From the NCBI RefSeq assembly GCF_900177275.1, contig NZ_FXAG01000003.1:1-64000 (forward strand): a DNA stretch of 64,000 bases, in the 5' to 3' direction. The notes under the pieces were generated by a model. The model saw only the letters and a list, made by a program, of their open reading frames with translations. It had not been told where the DNA came from and searched no databases. Shown piece by piece: positions 31,573 through 40,080 of this stretch. The stretch is from Pseudogulbenkiania subflava DSM 22618. Lineage in GTDB: Bacteria > Pseudomonadota > Gammaproteobacteria > Burkholderiales > Chromobacteriaceae. Each line of letters starts with the position of its first letter. The stretch's first letter is position 1. The position numbers and the translations under genes were made by a program.

Positions 31573-32391
31573 ATGCCAGAATTACCTGAAGTGGAAACCA
31601 CCCGGCGCGGGGTCGAACCTCACCTCACCGGCGCCACCGTGACCGACGTCGTGGTACGTGAGGGCCGCCTGCGCTGGCCGGTGCCGCCGGCGCTGGCCGC
31701 CACCCTCAGCGGCCTGCCGGTACTGGCGGTGCGCCGCCGCGCCAAGTACCTGCTGCTGGAGTTCGCCAGCGGCACGCTGCTGGTGCACCTTGGCATGTCC
31801 GGCAGCCTGCGGCTGGTGGCGGCCGACACGCCGCCGCAAAAACACGACCATATCGATCTCATCCTGGACGGGCGCACGGCGCTGCGCTATCGCGACCCGC
31901 GCCGCTTCGGCGCCATGCTGTGGCACGTGGGCCCGGTGGAGTTCCACCCGCTGCTGGCGGAACTGGGACCGGAGCCGCTCGGCGACGCGTTCGACGCCGA
32001 CACGCTGTACCGCGCCAGCCGCGGGCGCACGACGTCGATCAAGCAGTTGCTGATGGATAATCATGTGGTGGTGGGGGTGGGTAACATTTATGCCAACGAG
32101 TCCCTGTTCGAGGCCGGCATCCGTCCCGGGCGTGCCGCACGCCGCCTGACCCATGCCGACTGCGAGCGCCTGGCTGTGGCCATCAAGAGCATCCTGGCAC
32201 GCGCAATCGAGGCCGGCGGCAGCACGCTGCGCGACTTCGTCGGCGCCAGCGGCCAGCCCGGCTACTTCCAGCAGACCTACGCGGTGTACGGTCGCGCCGA
32301 GGAGCCCTGCCACACCTGCGGCTCATTGATACGTCAGATTCGCCAGGGGCAGCGGAGTTCCTACTACTGTCCGCATTGCCAGCCATGGTAG
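31573..32391 (+). CDS. mutM: Formamidopyrimidine-DNA glycosylase
   Basis: Excises 8-oxoguanine and ring-opened purines and nicks the AP site. The 272-residue protein begins [13 protein letters not shown], giving the catalytic Pro2 and Glu3. It has the H2TH region with [21 protein letters not shown], and a C-terminal zinc finger (CHTCG...YYCPHCQ, four cysteines) carrying the conserved [11 protein letters not shown] arginine. It is divergent from the TPR lipoprotein gene with 80 bases between. The next gene's likely ATG overlaps its last codons. Confidence 0.97.
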   Translation: MPELPEVETTRRGVEPHLTGATVTDVVVREGRLRWPVPPALAATLSGLPVLAVRRRAKYLLLEFASGTLLVHLGMSGSLRLVAADTPPQKHDHIDLILDGRTALRYRDPRRFGAMLWHVGPVEFHPLLAELGPEPLGDAFDADTLYRASRGRTTSIKQLLMDNHVVVGVGNIYANESLFEAGIRPGRAARRLTHADCERLAVAIKSILARAIEAGGSTLRDFVGASGQPGYFQQTYAVYGRAEEPCHTCGSLIRQIRQGQRSSYYCPHCQPW

Positions 32392-33257
32392 AGTCGGAGC
32401 ATCGCCTTCCTTCCCCATCCTCGCCGTTGCCAATGCGCCCGACCCGCCCCACTTCGCTACCCACCCGCTGTTTCCGTCTGGCCCGCATGGGATGGCACAT
32501 CGCCATCGGCCTGGTCATCGTCGCCACCCGCTTCCCACGCCTGGCCTACGCCGAGCGGGCGGTGGTGACGCAACGCTGGTCGCGCCAGTTGCTGAAGATC
32601 CTGGGGATAACGGTGGAGGTGGCGGGCGACTCGCCCGGGTTCTACCCGAACAATACCTTGCTGGTGGCCAACCACGTGTCGTGGCTGGATATCTTCGTGC
32701 TGAACAGCGCGACGGTGTCGCGCTTTGTCGCCAAGCAGGAGATCCGGCGCTGGCCGGTGGCGGGCTGGCTGGTCGCCAGTGCCGGCACGGTGTTCATCGA
32801 CCGCAACAGCCGGCGCGATGCCAGCCGCGTCAACCAGCACTTGGCGCGGGCGCTGGAGAACGGTGGCTGCATGGCGGTGTTTCCCGAGGCGACCACCTCG
32901 GACGGCAGCGTGCTGCTGCCGTTCAAGCCCTCGCTGTTCGAATCGGTGCGCCAGTCGCGCGGCACGGTGCAGCCGGTGGCGCTCAATTACCGCACGCCGC
33001 ACGATACGCCGTGCACCGCCGCCGCCTACGCCGGCGACACCACCTTCATGCAGAGCCTGCGCATGATCCTCGCCACCCCGGCGATACGGGTGGAACTGCG
33101 CTACGGCAGCCGCATCAGCGCCGACGGTGCCAACGGCAGCGAGCCGACCCGCTTCCAGTTGGCCGAGGCGGCACGTGACGAGATCGTGCGCGGGCTCAGG
33201 ATAACGCCTGCTCGGCCGGACACGGCAGCGAGAACACCTGCCGATCCTCCAGCCTGA
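32385..33257 (+). CDS. 1-acyl-sn-glycerol-3-phosphate acyltransferase (PlsC family)
   Basis: A ~290-residue lysophospholipid acyltransferase. An N-terminal hydrophobic helix ([14 protein letters not shown]) anchors it. The catalytic NHVSWLD (HX4D) motif lies near residue 95, followed by [26 protein letters not shown] and FPEATTSDG, the four acyltransferase blocks. It acylates lysophosphatidic acid or a related lipid at the inner membrane. The start is uncertain: ATG 32385 overlaps the mutM stop and is preferred for coupling; ATG 32433 is an alternative. The 3' end overlaps the convergent apaH by 62 bases. An OlsA-like ornithine-lipid role cannot be excluded. Confidence 0.85.
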   Translation: MVESEHRLPSPSSPLPMRPTRPTSLPTRCFRLARMGWHIAIGLVIVATRFPRLAYAERAVVTQRWSRQLLKILGITVEVAGDSPGFYPNNTLLVANHVSWLDIFVLNSATVSRFVAKQEIRRWPVAGWLVASAGTVFIDRNSRRDASRVNQHLARALENGGCMAVFPEATTSDGSVLLPFKPSLFESVRQSRGTVQPVALNYRTPHDTPCTAAAYAGDTTFMQSLRMILATPAIRVELRYGSRISADGANGSEPTRFQLAEAARDEIVRGLRITPARPDTAARTPADPPA

Positions 33258-34014
33258 GCGCGGTGAGGCTGCCGCCCCACAGGCAGCCGGTGTCGATGGA
33301 GAGGATGTCTTCGGTGACGTAGAGGCCGAGCGCCGACCAGTGGCCGCAGATGATCGGGGTGCCGGCGCTGCGCCGCCCCGGGGCATCGAACCACGGCAGC
33401 AGGTTGGCCGGCGCCTTGTCGAGTTCGCCCTTGAACGCGAGGTCGAGCTCGCCGTCGCGCGTCACCAGCCGCATGCGTGTCATCGCGTTGACCACCAGCC
33501 GCAGCCGGTCCATCCCCTTGAGCTCGTCACTCCAGCGCGTCGGCTTGTTGCCGTAGAGACGCGACAGGAACTCGCGGTAGCGCGGCCCGGACAGGCTGTC
33601 CTCCACCTCTTCAGCCAGGCCCATCGCCCGGTCGACGGTCCATTCCGGCATCAGGCCGGCGTGCACCATGGCAAAGCCCTGCTGTTCGATCATCAGCGGC
33701 TGGCAACGCAGCCAGTCGAGCAGCAGCTTGCCGTCGCTGGCGTTGAGGATGTCGAGCAGGGTGTCGTCGGAGCGCACCTTGCCGAAGCCCTCGGCCACCG
33801 CCAACAGGTGCAGGTCGTGGTTGCCCAGCACGATCTGCACCTTGTCGCTGTGGCGGAACACCCAGCGCAGCACCTCGAGCGACTCGGGGCCGCGGTTGAC
33901 CAGGTCGCCGGTCAGCCACAGTGTGTCGCGCCCCGGGTTGAATTCGATCTGGCGCAAGAGCTGCTGGAACGGGCCGAAACAGCCCTGAATGTCGCCGATT
34001 GCGTAGGTTGCCAT
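33196..34014 (-). CDS. apaH: Bis(5'-nucleosyl)-tetraphosphatase, symmetrical
   Basis: Hydrolyses Ap4A and related dinucleoside polyphosphates to two ADP, and can decap Np4-capped RNA. The 272-residue metallophosphatase shows AIGDIQGCF, TGDLVNRGP, VLGNHDLHLLA and the conserved end [22 protein letters not shown] 34014 matches the usual start (MATYAIGDIQG), so the TTG/other start at 34068 is rejected. Its last 62 bases overlap the end of plsC on the opposite strand, and the two convergent genes have no terminator between them. Confidence 0.96.
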   Translation of the reverse strand: MATYAIGDIQGCFGPFQQLLRQIEFNPGRDTLWLTGDLVNRGPESLEVLRWVFRHSDKVQIVLGNHDLHLLAVAEGFGKVRSDDTLLDILNASDGKLLLDWLRCQPLMIEQQGFAMVHAGLMPEWTVDRAMGLAEEVEDSLSGPRYREFLSRLYGNKPTRWSDELKGMDRLRLVVNAMTRMRLVTRDGELDLAFKGELDKAPANLLPWFDAPGRRSAGTPIICGHWSALGLYVTEDILSIDTGCLWGGSLTALRLEDRQVFSLPCPAEQALS

Positions 34015-34272
34015 AGTTAACTGTCCTCGATTGGCAGACCAGAAGGGAAAGGCTGTCTGCACAAGCACGATGATACCGCATGCTACAATGCCCGGCCTGC
34101 ATTACCGATTTGCGACGCGCCCCGCCCTGCCGCGCCCTCAGAGCGGGAGATGAAAATCGTCCCACAGGGATTCCCTGCGGTCATCGCCGCGCCCCCAGGC
34201 CGGTTCGAGAAGCACAGCCGTACACGCGGTACGGCGAGCATCACAGGGCCGGAATGGGGGCGCGCAGCAGAG

Positions 34273-34281
34273 TTATTCACA
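34273..34281 (+). promoter_or_regulatory. DnaA box before rep
   Basis: TTATTCACA, a perfect match to the DnaA consensus TTATNCACA, lies 17 bases upstream of the rep ATG in the apaH-rep intergenic region. A single 9-mer can occur by chance, so a regulatory role is only a suggestion. Confidence 0.3.
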
Positions 34282-34298
34282 AACTCTCCGGAAACGTC

Positions 34299-36317
34299 AT
34301 GTCCGCACCGCAACTCAATCCGCCGCAGCGCGCGGCCATCCATTACCTCGACGGCCCGCTCCTGGTGCTGGCCGGCGCCGGCTCGGGCAAGACCCGGGTG
34401 ATCACCTTCAAGATCATGCACCTGATCCGCGAGGCGAAGATGGATGCGCGCAACATCGCCGCCATCACCTTCACCAACAAGGCTGCGCGCGAGATGCTGG
34501 AGCGCGTCACCAAGCTGATGACGCCGGCCGAGGTGCGCGGACTGACGGTGTCGACCTTCCACTCGCTGGGCATGCAAATCCTACGCCAGGAAGCACCGCA
34601 CCTGGGCTACAAGCCGCAGTTCTCGATCCTCGACGCCTACGACGCCGGCAAAATCATCTCCGACCTGCTGCGCACCACCGCCAAGGACGAGGTGCGCAAG
34701 GTGCAGAGCCAGATTTCGCTGTGGAAGAACGACTTCAAGAGCGCCGAGGAGGCGCTACAGTTGGCCGAGAACGAGTGGGAGCGCATCTGCGCCACCACCT
34801 ACCTCGCCTACCAGGACACCCTCACCGCCTACCAGGCGATGGATTTCGACGACCTGATCCGGCTGCCGGTGGAACTGTTCCGCAACAACGAGGAAGTACT
34901 GCAGAAGTGGCAGCACAAGCTGCGCTACCTGCTGCTCGACGAATACCAGGACACCAACACCTGCCAGTACCAGTTGGTGAAGCTCCTGACCGGGGTGCGC
35001 GGCATGTTCACCGCAGTGGGGGACGACGACCAGAGCATCTACGCCTGGCGCGGCGCCAACATGGAGAACCTGCGGCTGCTGCAGCAGGACTTCCCCAGGC
35101 TCAAGATCATCAAGCTCGAGCAGAACTACCGCTCCACCGCGCGCATCCTGCGCGCCGCCAACTCGGTGATCTCGAACAACCCCAAGCTGTTCGAGAAGCA
35201 GCTGTGGAGCGAACTGGGCCTGGGCGAGCCGATCCACGTGATCCGCTGCAAGGACGAGGAGCACGAGGCCGAGGTGGTGGTGCAGCGCCTGCTGGCGCAC
35301 AAGTTCGAGTGCCGCACCGAGTTCAAGGACTACGCCATCCTCTACCGCGGCAACTACCAGGCGCGCATCTTCGAGCAGGCCTTGCGCAACCAGCGTATCC
35401 CCTACCAGATGTCCGGCGGCCAGAGCTTCTTCGACAAGGCCGAGGTCAAGGACGTGATCGCCTACATGAAGCTGATCACCAACCCGGACGACGACCCGGC
35501 CTTCATCCGCGCCCTGACCACGCCCAAGCGCGGCGTCGGCGCCGGCACGCTGGAGAAGCTCGGCGCCTGGGCCGGCGAGCGCAAGAAGAGCCTGTTCGCC
35601 GCCGCGCACGAGGAAGGCTTCCGGCTGCAGGTACAGCACGCCCAGCTGGAACCGCTGACGCAGTTCTGCGACTTCATCAGTCACCTGCAGTACCGCGCGC
35701 TGCGCGAACCGGCCGGCGAACTGGCACAGGAGATGCTCAAGGCCATCGGTTACGAGGCCTGGCTGTACGACAGCGAGGACAGCCCACGCGCCGCCGAAAC
35801 CAAGTGGAAGAACGTGCAGGAGATGGTGGCCTGGCTCGCCAAGAAGGGCGAGGCCGACAACAAGAACCTGATCGAGCTGACCCAGCTGATCGCGCTGATC
35901 ACCATGCTGGAGGGGCGCGACGAAGGCGAGCTGGACGCCGTGCACATGTCGACGCTGCACGCCTCCAAGGGCCTGGAGTACCCGCACGTGTTCCTGGTGG
36001 GCTGCGAGGAAGGCATCCTGCCGCACAGCGAGTCGGTGGAAAACGGCATGATCGAGGAAGAGCGCCGGCTGATGTACGTCGGCATCACCCGCGCCCAGAA
36101 GAGCCTGACGCTGACCCACTGCGTCAAGCGCAGGCGCGCCGGCGAGTGGCAGTTCGTCGATCCGTCGCGCTTCATCGACGAGATCAATGGCGACGACCTG
36201 CGCCATTTCGGCAAGCCGGGCGCCGAGCCGGTGGTAAGCAAGAGCGAGGGCAAGTCGCGGCTGGCGAGCCTGAGTGCGATGCTGGAAGGCAAGAAAGGCA
36301 AGGGCGGCGCCGAATAA
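34299..36317 (+). CDS. rep: ATP-dependent DNA helicase Rep
   Basis: A 672-residue SF1A helicase, close to the 673 residues of E. coli Rep. Motif I is LAGAGSGKTRVITFK, motif Ia FTNKAAREM, motif II LLLDEYQDTN, motif III GDDDQSIYAWRGA, motif IV LEQNYRS, motif V MSTLHASKGLEYPHVF and motif VI ERRLMYVGITRAQ. It displaces proteins ahead of replication forks. The frame is open to 34080, but ATG 34299 (SAPQLNPPQRAAI) is the conserved start. A Lys/Gly-rich tail ends the protein. A perfect DnaA box lies just upstream. The gene is followed by a palindromic intergenic repeat. Confidence 0.95.
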   Translation: MSAPQLNPPQRAAIHYLDGPLLVLAGAGSGKTRVITFKIMHLIREAKMDARNIAAITFTNKAAREMLERVTKLMTPAEVRGLTVSTFHSLGMQILRQEAPHLGYKPQFSILDAYDAGKIISDLLRTTAKDEVRKVQSQISLWKNDFKSAEEALQLAENEWERICATTYLAYQDTLTAYQAMDFDDLIRLPVELFRNNEEVLQKWQHKLRYLLLDEYQDTNTCQYQLVKLLTGVRGMFTAVGDDDQSIYAWRGANMENLRLLQQDFPRLKIIKLEQNYRSTARILRAANSVISNNPKLFEKQLWSELGLGEPIHVIRCKDEEHEAEVVVQRLLAHKFECRTEFKDYAILYRGNYQARIFEQALRNQRIPYQMSGGQSFFDKAEVKDVIAYMKLITNPDDDPAFIRALTTPKRGVGAGTLEKLGAWAGERKKSLFAAAHEEGFRLQVQHAQLEPLTQFCDFISHLQYRALREPAGELAQEMLKAIGYEAWLYDSEDSPRAAETKWKNVQEMVAWLAKKGEADNKNLIELTQLIALITMLEGRDEGELDAVHMSTLHASKGLEYPHVFLVGCEEGILPHSESVENGMIEEERRLMYVGITRAQKSLTLTHCVKRRRAGEWQFVDPSRFIDEINGDDLRHFGKPGAEPVVSKSEGKSRLASLSAMLEGKKGKGGAE

Positions 36318-36389
36318 GGCACCACCCTTGATAGTGAAGACTTAGCACCGGTTCACGATCTTGCTGCGCGTCCCTGATCGGGGCTCATG

Positions 36390-36601
36390 TGCACTGCGTG
36401 CGAATCTATCGCTGGGCAAATCCCTGCGTGCCGATCTTCGATTGGCTCAGCGAGAGATTTGCACGCAGAGATTCTCCTTAGCGATCGGAAATCCTCATGT
36501 ACTACTTGTACATGAGGCCCATGGCTGAACGAGTCTCTGCAGGAGACTCGCACGCGCAGAGTACTGCCGGCGCTCAAGATGCACAGGCACAGCCGCCTAA
36601 T
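36390..36601 (+). repeat. Intergenic palindromic repeat, copy A (rearranged)
   Basis: This copy has the conserved 3' box (GCCGGCGCTCAAGATGC, then GGCACAGCCGCCTAAT at 36586-36601) and internal motifs shared with the other two copies. Its hairpins are GCAAATC/GATTTGC (36416-36422 with 36456-36462) around GCCGATC/GATTGGC (36430-36446), a perfect ten-pair stem CCTCATGTAC/GTACATGAGG (36493-36517), and CGAGTCTC/GAGACTCG (36530-36550). The 5' terminal arm of the full copies is missing. It fills the space between convergent rep and the host-attachment-family gene and may serve as a bidirectional terminator. Confidence 0.7.
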
Positions 36602-36613
36602 GATAATGAGCTC

Positions 36614-37030
36614 TCACCAGCGCGCCGGCAGGTGCTCCCTGATGGCCGCAGCATCGAGGTGGGTCAGTTCCTGCGACACCTTGAGCGCCACCATGCGCTC
36701 GACCTCCTTGGGCAGACACTCGCCCAACTGGCCGAGGAAGTGCGGCGGCGCCACCAGCACCAGCCGCTCGAAACTGCCGTCGGCGCGCCCCTGCATCAGG
36801 GCGTTCGCCAGCTTGCGGGCGAACGCGGCGGCGCCGTGCTCCTGCGGGTCGCTGCGCGTCACCATCGTCCGGTGCCCGCCGCGCGGCGGTTCGGCATGGT
36901 TGCCGCCCGCGGCGGCCTCCCCCTCCTCCGCGCTGATTTCCGCCGTTTCCGTCAGCTTGTGCCCGCCGGCCTCGGGCTGGAAAATCCGTGCACGCCGGCT
37001 GTCGGCGACGACAATCCATGAAACGTCCAT
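36614..37030 (-). CDS. Host attachment family protein (baeRF-type)
   Basis: A 138-residue protein of the Host_attach family (named for a plant-attachment protein and grouped with bacterial relatives of eRF1). It starts DVSWIVVADSRRARIFQ, followed by an acidic, Gly-rich middle and FERLVLVAPPHFLGQLGECL. The last segment is the family hallmark. The molecular role is unknown; RNA or ribosome binding is suggested for the superfamily. ATG 37030 has a strong ribosome binding site (GGAGGGAG) six bases upstream, which overrules the longer frame reaching 37387. It is divergent from the Mut7-C gene. Confidence 0.82.
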   Translation of the reverse strand: MDVSWIVVADSRRARIFQPEAGGHKLTETAEISAEEGEAAAGGNHAEPPRGGHRTMVTRSDPQEHGAAAFARKLANALMQGRADGSFERLVLVAPPHFLGQLGECLPKEVERMVALKVSQELTHLDAAAIREHLPARW

Positions 37031-37168
37031 ATCGCTCCCTCCACTCAAATTGGCGGTCTTGACGCCCCCTATCGCCAGGCCGCAGCCTGTCGTCCGTATT
37101 CGCCGCTGGCCGCCATACTCTCTCCGGCACGGCAAAACAGCGGCTGTTTCTAGGGTTATAGTGCATAC

Positions 37169-37972
37169 ATGCCACGCCCCCCGAAGTCCCTCAAGCACTG
37201 CGAATTCCGCTTCTATGAGGAGCTGAACGATTTCTTGCCGCCCGCCCGGCGTAAGGTCAGCTTCCGCCATGCCTTCACCGGCAGCCCTACCGTCAAGGAC
37301 CGCATCCAGGCGCTGGGCATCCCGCACACCGAGGTCGACCTGATCCTGGTGGACGGCGTGTCGGTGGATTTCCAGCACCATCTGCACGGCGGCGAACGGG
37401 TAGCGGTCTACCCGACCTTCGAGCGCTTCGACCTCGCCGAGCTGAACCGGCTGCGCCCGGCGCCGCTACGCCACCCCAGCTTCGTGCTCGATGTCCATCT
37501 TGGCCGGCTGGCGCGCTACCTGCGCCTGCTCGGGCTCGATACGCTGTACCGCAACGACTGGCCGGACGAGGAGCTGGCGCAGGTCGCGCTGGCCGAGCAC
37601 CGCATCCTGCTCACGCGCGACATCGGGCTGCTGAAGCGCAATGCCGTGACGCACGGCGCCTTCCTGCGTGCCATCGTGCCGCGCGAGCAGTTGGTCGAAG
37701 TGTTGGAGCGCTTCGATCTGTGGCGTCAGTTGCGGCTGTTCAGCCGTTGCTCACACTGCAACGGCGCCATCGAAGCAGTGACGCGCGCCAGCGTCGCCGC
37801 CGAGACCCCGCCGCGCGTCTACGCCTACCAGCGCCACTTCTACCGCTGCCAGCGCTGCCGCAAGCTGTACTGGGAGGGAAAGCATTGCGACCGGCTGCGC
37901 CACTGGCTGGAGCCGCTGCTGCGGGAACACGGCCTGAGCTGGCCCGGCTCGGAGCAGGCGCCACGCGGCTGA
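37169..37972 (+). CDS. Mut7-C RNase domain protein with ubiquitin-like N-terminus
   Basis: A 267-residue protein. Residues ~8-95 form the Mut7-C ubiquitin-like/ThiS-like domain (CEFRFYEELNDFLPPARR, TVKDRIQALGIPHTEVDLILVDG, GGERVAVYP). Residues ~105-200 form the PIN-fold Mut7-C domain with FVLDVHLGRLARYLRLLG and ILLTRDIGLL, whose aspartates are the predicted nuclease metal ligands. Residues ~205-250 hold a zinc ribbon (CSHC and CQRC). The domain is homologous to the C-terminus of the exonuclease Mut7, so an RNase role is predicted, substrate unknown. The ubiquitin-like domain lacks a terminal GG and continues into the nuclease, so it is not a free modifier. Confidence 0.85.
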   Translation: MPRPPKSLKHCEFRFYEELNDFLPPARRKVSFRHAFTGSPTVKDRIQALGIPHTEVDLILVDGVSVDFQHHLHGGERVAVYPTFERFDLAELNRLRPAPLRHPSFVLDVHLGRLARYLRLLGLDTLYRNDWPDEELAQVALAEHRILLTRDIGLLKRNAVTHGAFLRAIVPREQLVEVLERFDLWRQLRLFSRCSHCNGAIEAVTRASVAAETPPRVYAYQRHFYRCQRCRKLYWEGKHCDRLRHWLEPLLREHGLSWPGSEQAPRG

Positions 37973-38018
37973 GGCGGCCCACGCTGGTCGGAAGGCTTCG
38001 GGCGCGGCGGCGAGGCAT

Positions 38019-38048
38019 AAAAAAACGCGCCTTGAAGGCGCGTTTTTC
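38019..38048. terminator. Bidirectional terminator between Mut7-C and cytochrome c genes
   Basis: A nine-base stem (ACGCGCCTT / AAGGCGCGT) lies between A- and T-runs on both strands. It serves the Mut7-C gene on plus (47 bases after its stop) and the cytochrome gene on minus (26 bases after its stop). Confidence 0.88.
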
Positions 38049-38073
38049 TTGTATCCGCAAAGCGTTGGCCGGC

Positions 38074-38811
38074 TTACTTGGAGTTGTTCACCATGTATTC
38101 CACGGCGGCCTTGAATTCTTCGTCGCTGCCGGTGAAGCCACCCTTGGGCGGCATGGCGTTCAGACCCTTGGTGGCGATCTTCACCACTTCGTCCAGGCCC
38201 GGCTTGAGACGCGGTGCCCAGGCGGCCTTGTCGCCGAACTTCGGCGCACCGGCGGCACCGGTGGAATGGCAGGCGGTACAGACGCTGTCGAAGATCTTCT
38301 TGCCGGCCACGTTCGGGTCGAGCGCCGCACCGCCTTCACCGCCGACTTTCGGCTCGGTGAACTTGGCGCCGCCGGCGTTGGCCATGTAGGCCACGGCGCG
38401 CTTCACTTCGTCGTCGCTCAGGTCGGCGGCGCCGCCCTTGGCCGGCATGGCGTTGAAGCCACCCAGCGCGTGCTGTACCAGGGTGTCGAAGCCCTTGGCG
38501 ATACGCGGCGCCCAGGCGCCGGCGTCGCCGAACTTGGGCGAGCCGGCCAGGCCGGTGCCGTGACAGGAAATACAGATGCCCTTGAACACCTGTTCGCCGT
38601 TGCGCATGCCCGGGGGCGCGTCGCTGGCGACGGATTCGCCGACCGGTTTCAGGCGAGCGGCTACCGCTTCCTTGGTCATGACTTCGGCATCCACGTTGAA
38701 ACCACTGGTTGCCAGCTTGGCCAGCAGCCAGATCGCCACGACCAGAAAGACAACGACACCGATCAGGACCTTGACAACCTGTCCCGGGGCCATCCCGTTC
38801 CCATTACTCAT
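38074..38811 (-). CDS. Membrane-anchored diheme cytochrome c (c5-like)
   Basis: A 245-residue c-type cytochrome. Residues ~12-34 form a single membrane anchor (VVKVLIGVVVFLVVAIWLLAKL), which likely stays uncleaved. Two similar class I heme domains follow: CISCHGTG with Met ligand in AMPAKGG, and CTACHSTG with AMPPKGG. The repeated GSPKFGDAGAWAPRI/GAPKFGDKAAWAPRL segments show a domain duplication. It should carry electrons in the periplasm, for example to a terminal oxidase or denitrification enzyme. ATG 38811 is the natural start. The flanking tRNA-Arg is divergent. Confidence 0.92.
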   Translation of the reverse strand: MSNGNGMAPGQVVKVLIGVVVFLVVAIWLLAKLATSGFNVDAEVMTKEAVAARLKPVGESVASDAPPGMRNGEQVFKGICISCHGTGLAGSPKFGDAGAWAPRIAKGFDTLVQHALGGFNAMPAKGGAADLSDDEVKRAVAYMANAGGAKFTEPKVGGEGGAALDPNVAGKKIFDSVCTACHSTGAAGAPKFGDKAAWAPRLKPGLDEVVKIATKGLNAMPPKGGFTGSDEEFKAAVEYMVNNSK

Positions 38812-38897
38812 TCCGAGCCTCGCCTGAAATATTAATGACAATGAAGAAATCAGGGGCATTATACGAGAACCCTCTCGGCATGGCAAAAGCCCCTCAC

Positions 38898-38926
38898 TGG
38901 ACGTGCCAGGGCAGTTAAGCTATCAT
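38898..38926 (+). promoter_or_regulatory. Promoter of tRNA-Arg
   Basis: TGGACG (38898-38903) and TATCAT (38921-38926) are separated by 17 bp. A start at about 38933 would give a ten-base 5' leader before the tRNA. Confidence 0.5.
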
Positions 38927-38942
38927 CCGCCTGCTCTGCAAA

Positions 38943-39019
38943 GCACCCGTAGCTCAGTTGGATAGAGTGTCAGCCTCCGAAGCTGAAGGTCGTTGGTTCG
39001 ATTCCAATCGGGTGCGCCA
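38943..39019 (+). tRNA. tRNA-Arg (anticodon CCG)
   Basis: A 77-base tRNA with encoded CCA. The acceptor stem pairs GCACCCG with CGGGTGC, the D-arm reads GCTCAGTTGGATAGAG, and the anticodon stem TCAGC/GCTGA encloses loop CTCCGAA, giving anticodon CCG (codon CGG). The T-loop is TTCGATT. It has its own promoter and terminator. Confidence 0.97.
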
Positions 39020-39026
39020 GGAATTC

Positions 39027-39068
39027 AAGAGGTTAGCGAGACCAACTCGCTAGCCTCTTTTCATTTTC
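39027..39068 (+). terminator. Intrinsic terminator of tRNA-Arg
   Basis: AAGAGGTTAGCGAG pairs with CTCGCTAGCCTCTT (one mismatch, five-base loop), followed by TTCATTTTC, starting eight bases after the tRNA. Confidence 0.9.
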
Positions 39069-39244
39069 TCGTCGCCACAGCCCCGCCAGCCAGTCCGGGC
39101 TCTCCGTCCACGCCCCCTCCCCGGCAGCTCGATGTTGAGCGTCAGCACGCCTTCGGCAGCGTTGGCGGCGCGTGGCTCAGCCCCTGCAGTGGCGGCCGTC
39201 GGCGCGTGGCCGAGCTTCTGGCGGAATGAGCATGGCCCGCCCCC

Positions 39245-40069
39245 TCACCCCAGATACGCGAAACGTCCCTGCAGCTGCGGCAATACCGGCGCGCCGTCGA
39301 AGCGTGCCTCGCGCGGCGGCGGCAGCACGCTGGCATCAAGGCAGTAATCGAGCGTCATGCGCATGTAGTCGTAGCTGTTGCAGATCACCGCGTGCAGGTG
39401 GGCGAAGTCGCGCTCGGTCGGGTGGTTGCCGAGCAGGGTGCTGATGATCTCGAGCGCCTCCCAGGGGTGGGCGTCGTCGTACTGCGCGTGCAGCTTGAGC
39501 CAGCGCATCGCGCGGACGCGCTCGGCCGGGGCGAAGCTCTGCTCGTAGAGGTCGCGCGAGCACACCTTGACCGCCCATTCGCCGGTGGCGCCCTCGATCG
39601 CGAAGTTGGTGGCCGCCATGCCCAGCACCAGGGTGTCGCGGTCGCAGGTGTGCCAGCACCAGTGGCACAAGGCCAGCATCGGCACCGGCACCGGGCTGAA
39701 CATCAGGTCTTCGCGCGTCACACCGCTGGCCAGCGCCCATTCCACCCAGTGCTCGGCGTGGCTCTGCTCGACGCGGATGTTGCGCACCAGGTAGCGGCGC
39801 GCCATGTCCTGTCCGCGCGTGCGGCCGTAGCGGATCTTCAGCAGATTGAGCGCCATGTACTGCGGGAACTGCTCGATCACCGGCCACACCCCGATCAGGA
39901 AGTGATGCAGGATGGCGGTATCGAGCTCGCCGTCGCGCAGGCGGCGGAACAGCTCGTGCTCGACCACCTGGCTCTTGCTCTCCTGGCACAGGCGCACCAG
40001 CTCGCGTGCCCATGGCGGATAGCTGTCAATCTCCTTGAGCGGGCCCACCCGGACGAATTCGTCGCTCAT
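39245..40069 (-). CDS. CADD/PqqC-like iron-containing helical oxygenase family protein
   Basis: A 274-residue all-helical protein of the TENA/PqqC/CADD superfamily. Likely metal ligands are in VEQSHAEHW, NFAIEGATGEW and the H-x3-D-x2-H motif LHAQYDDAH. The last matches the ligand spacing of the chlamydial CADD protein, which self-sacrificially makes para-aminobenzoate using a dimetal centre. Function here could be pABA synthesis or another oxygenase reaction; no PQQ genes are nearby. ATG 40069 has GAGGAG upstream, so the longer frame to 40645 is a shadow of the neighbour. It lies 11 bases after the PAS-GGDEF-EAL gene and is probably co-transcribed with it. Confidence 0.75.
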   Translation of the reverse strand: MSDEFVRVGPLKEIDSYPPWARELVRLCQESKSQVVEHELFRRLRDGELDTAILHHFLIGVWPVIEQFPQYMALNLLKIRYGRTRGQDMARRYLVRNIRVEQSHAEHWVEWALASGVTREDLMFSPVPVPMLALCHWCWHTCDRDTLVLGMAATNFAIEGATGEWAVKVCSRDLYEQSFAPAERVRAMRWLKLHAQYDDAHPWEALEIISTLLGNHPTERDFAHLHAVICNSYDYMRMTLDYCLDASVLPPPREARFDGAPVLPQLQGRFAYLG

Positions 40070-40080
40070 GTTGGATCTCC

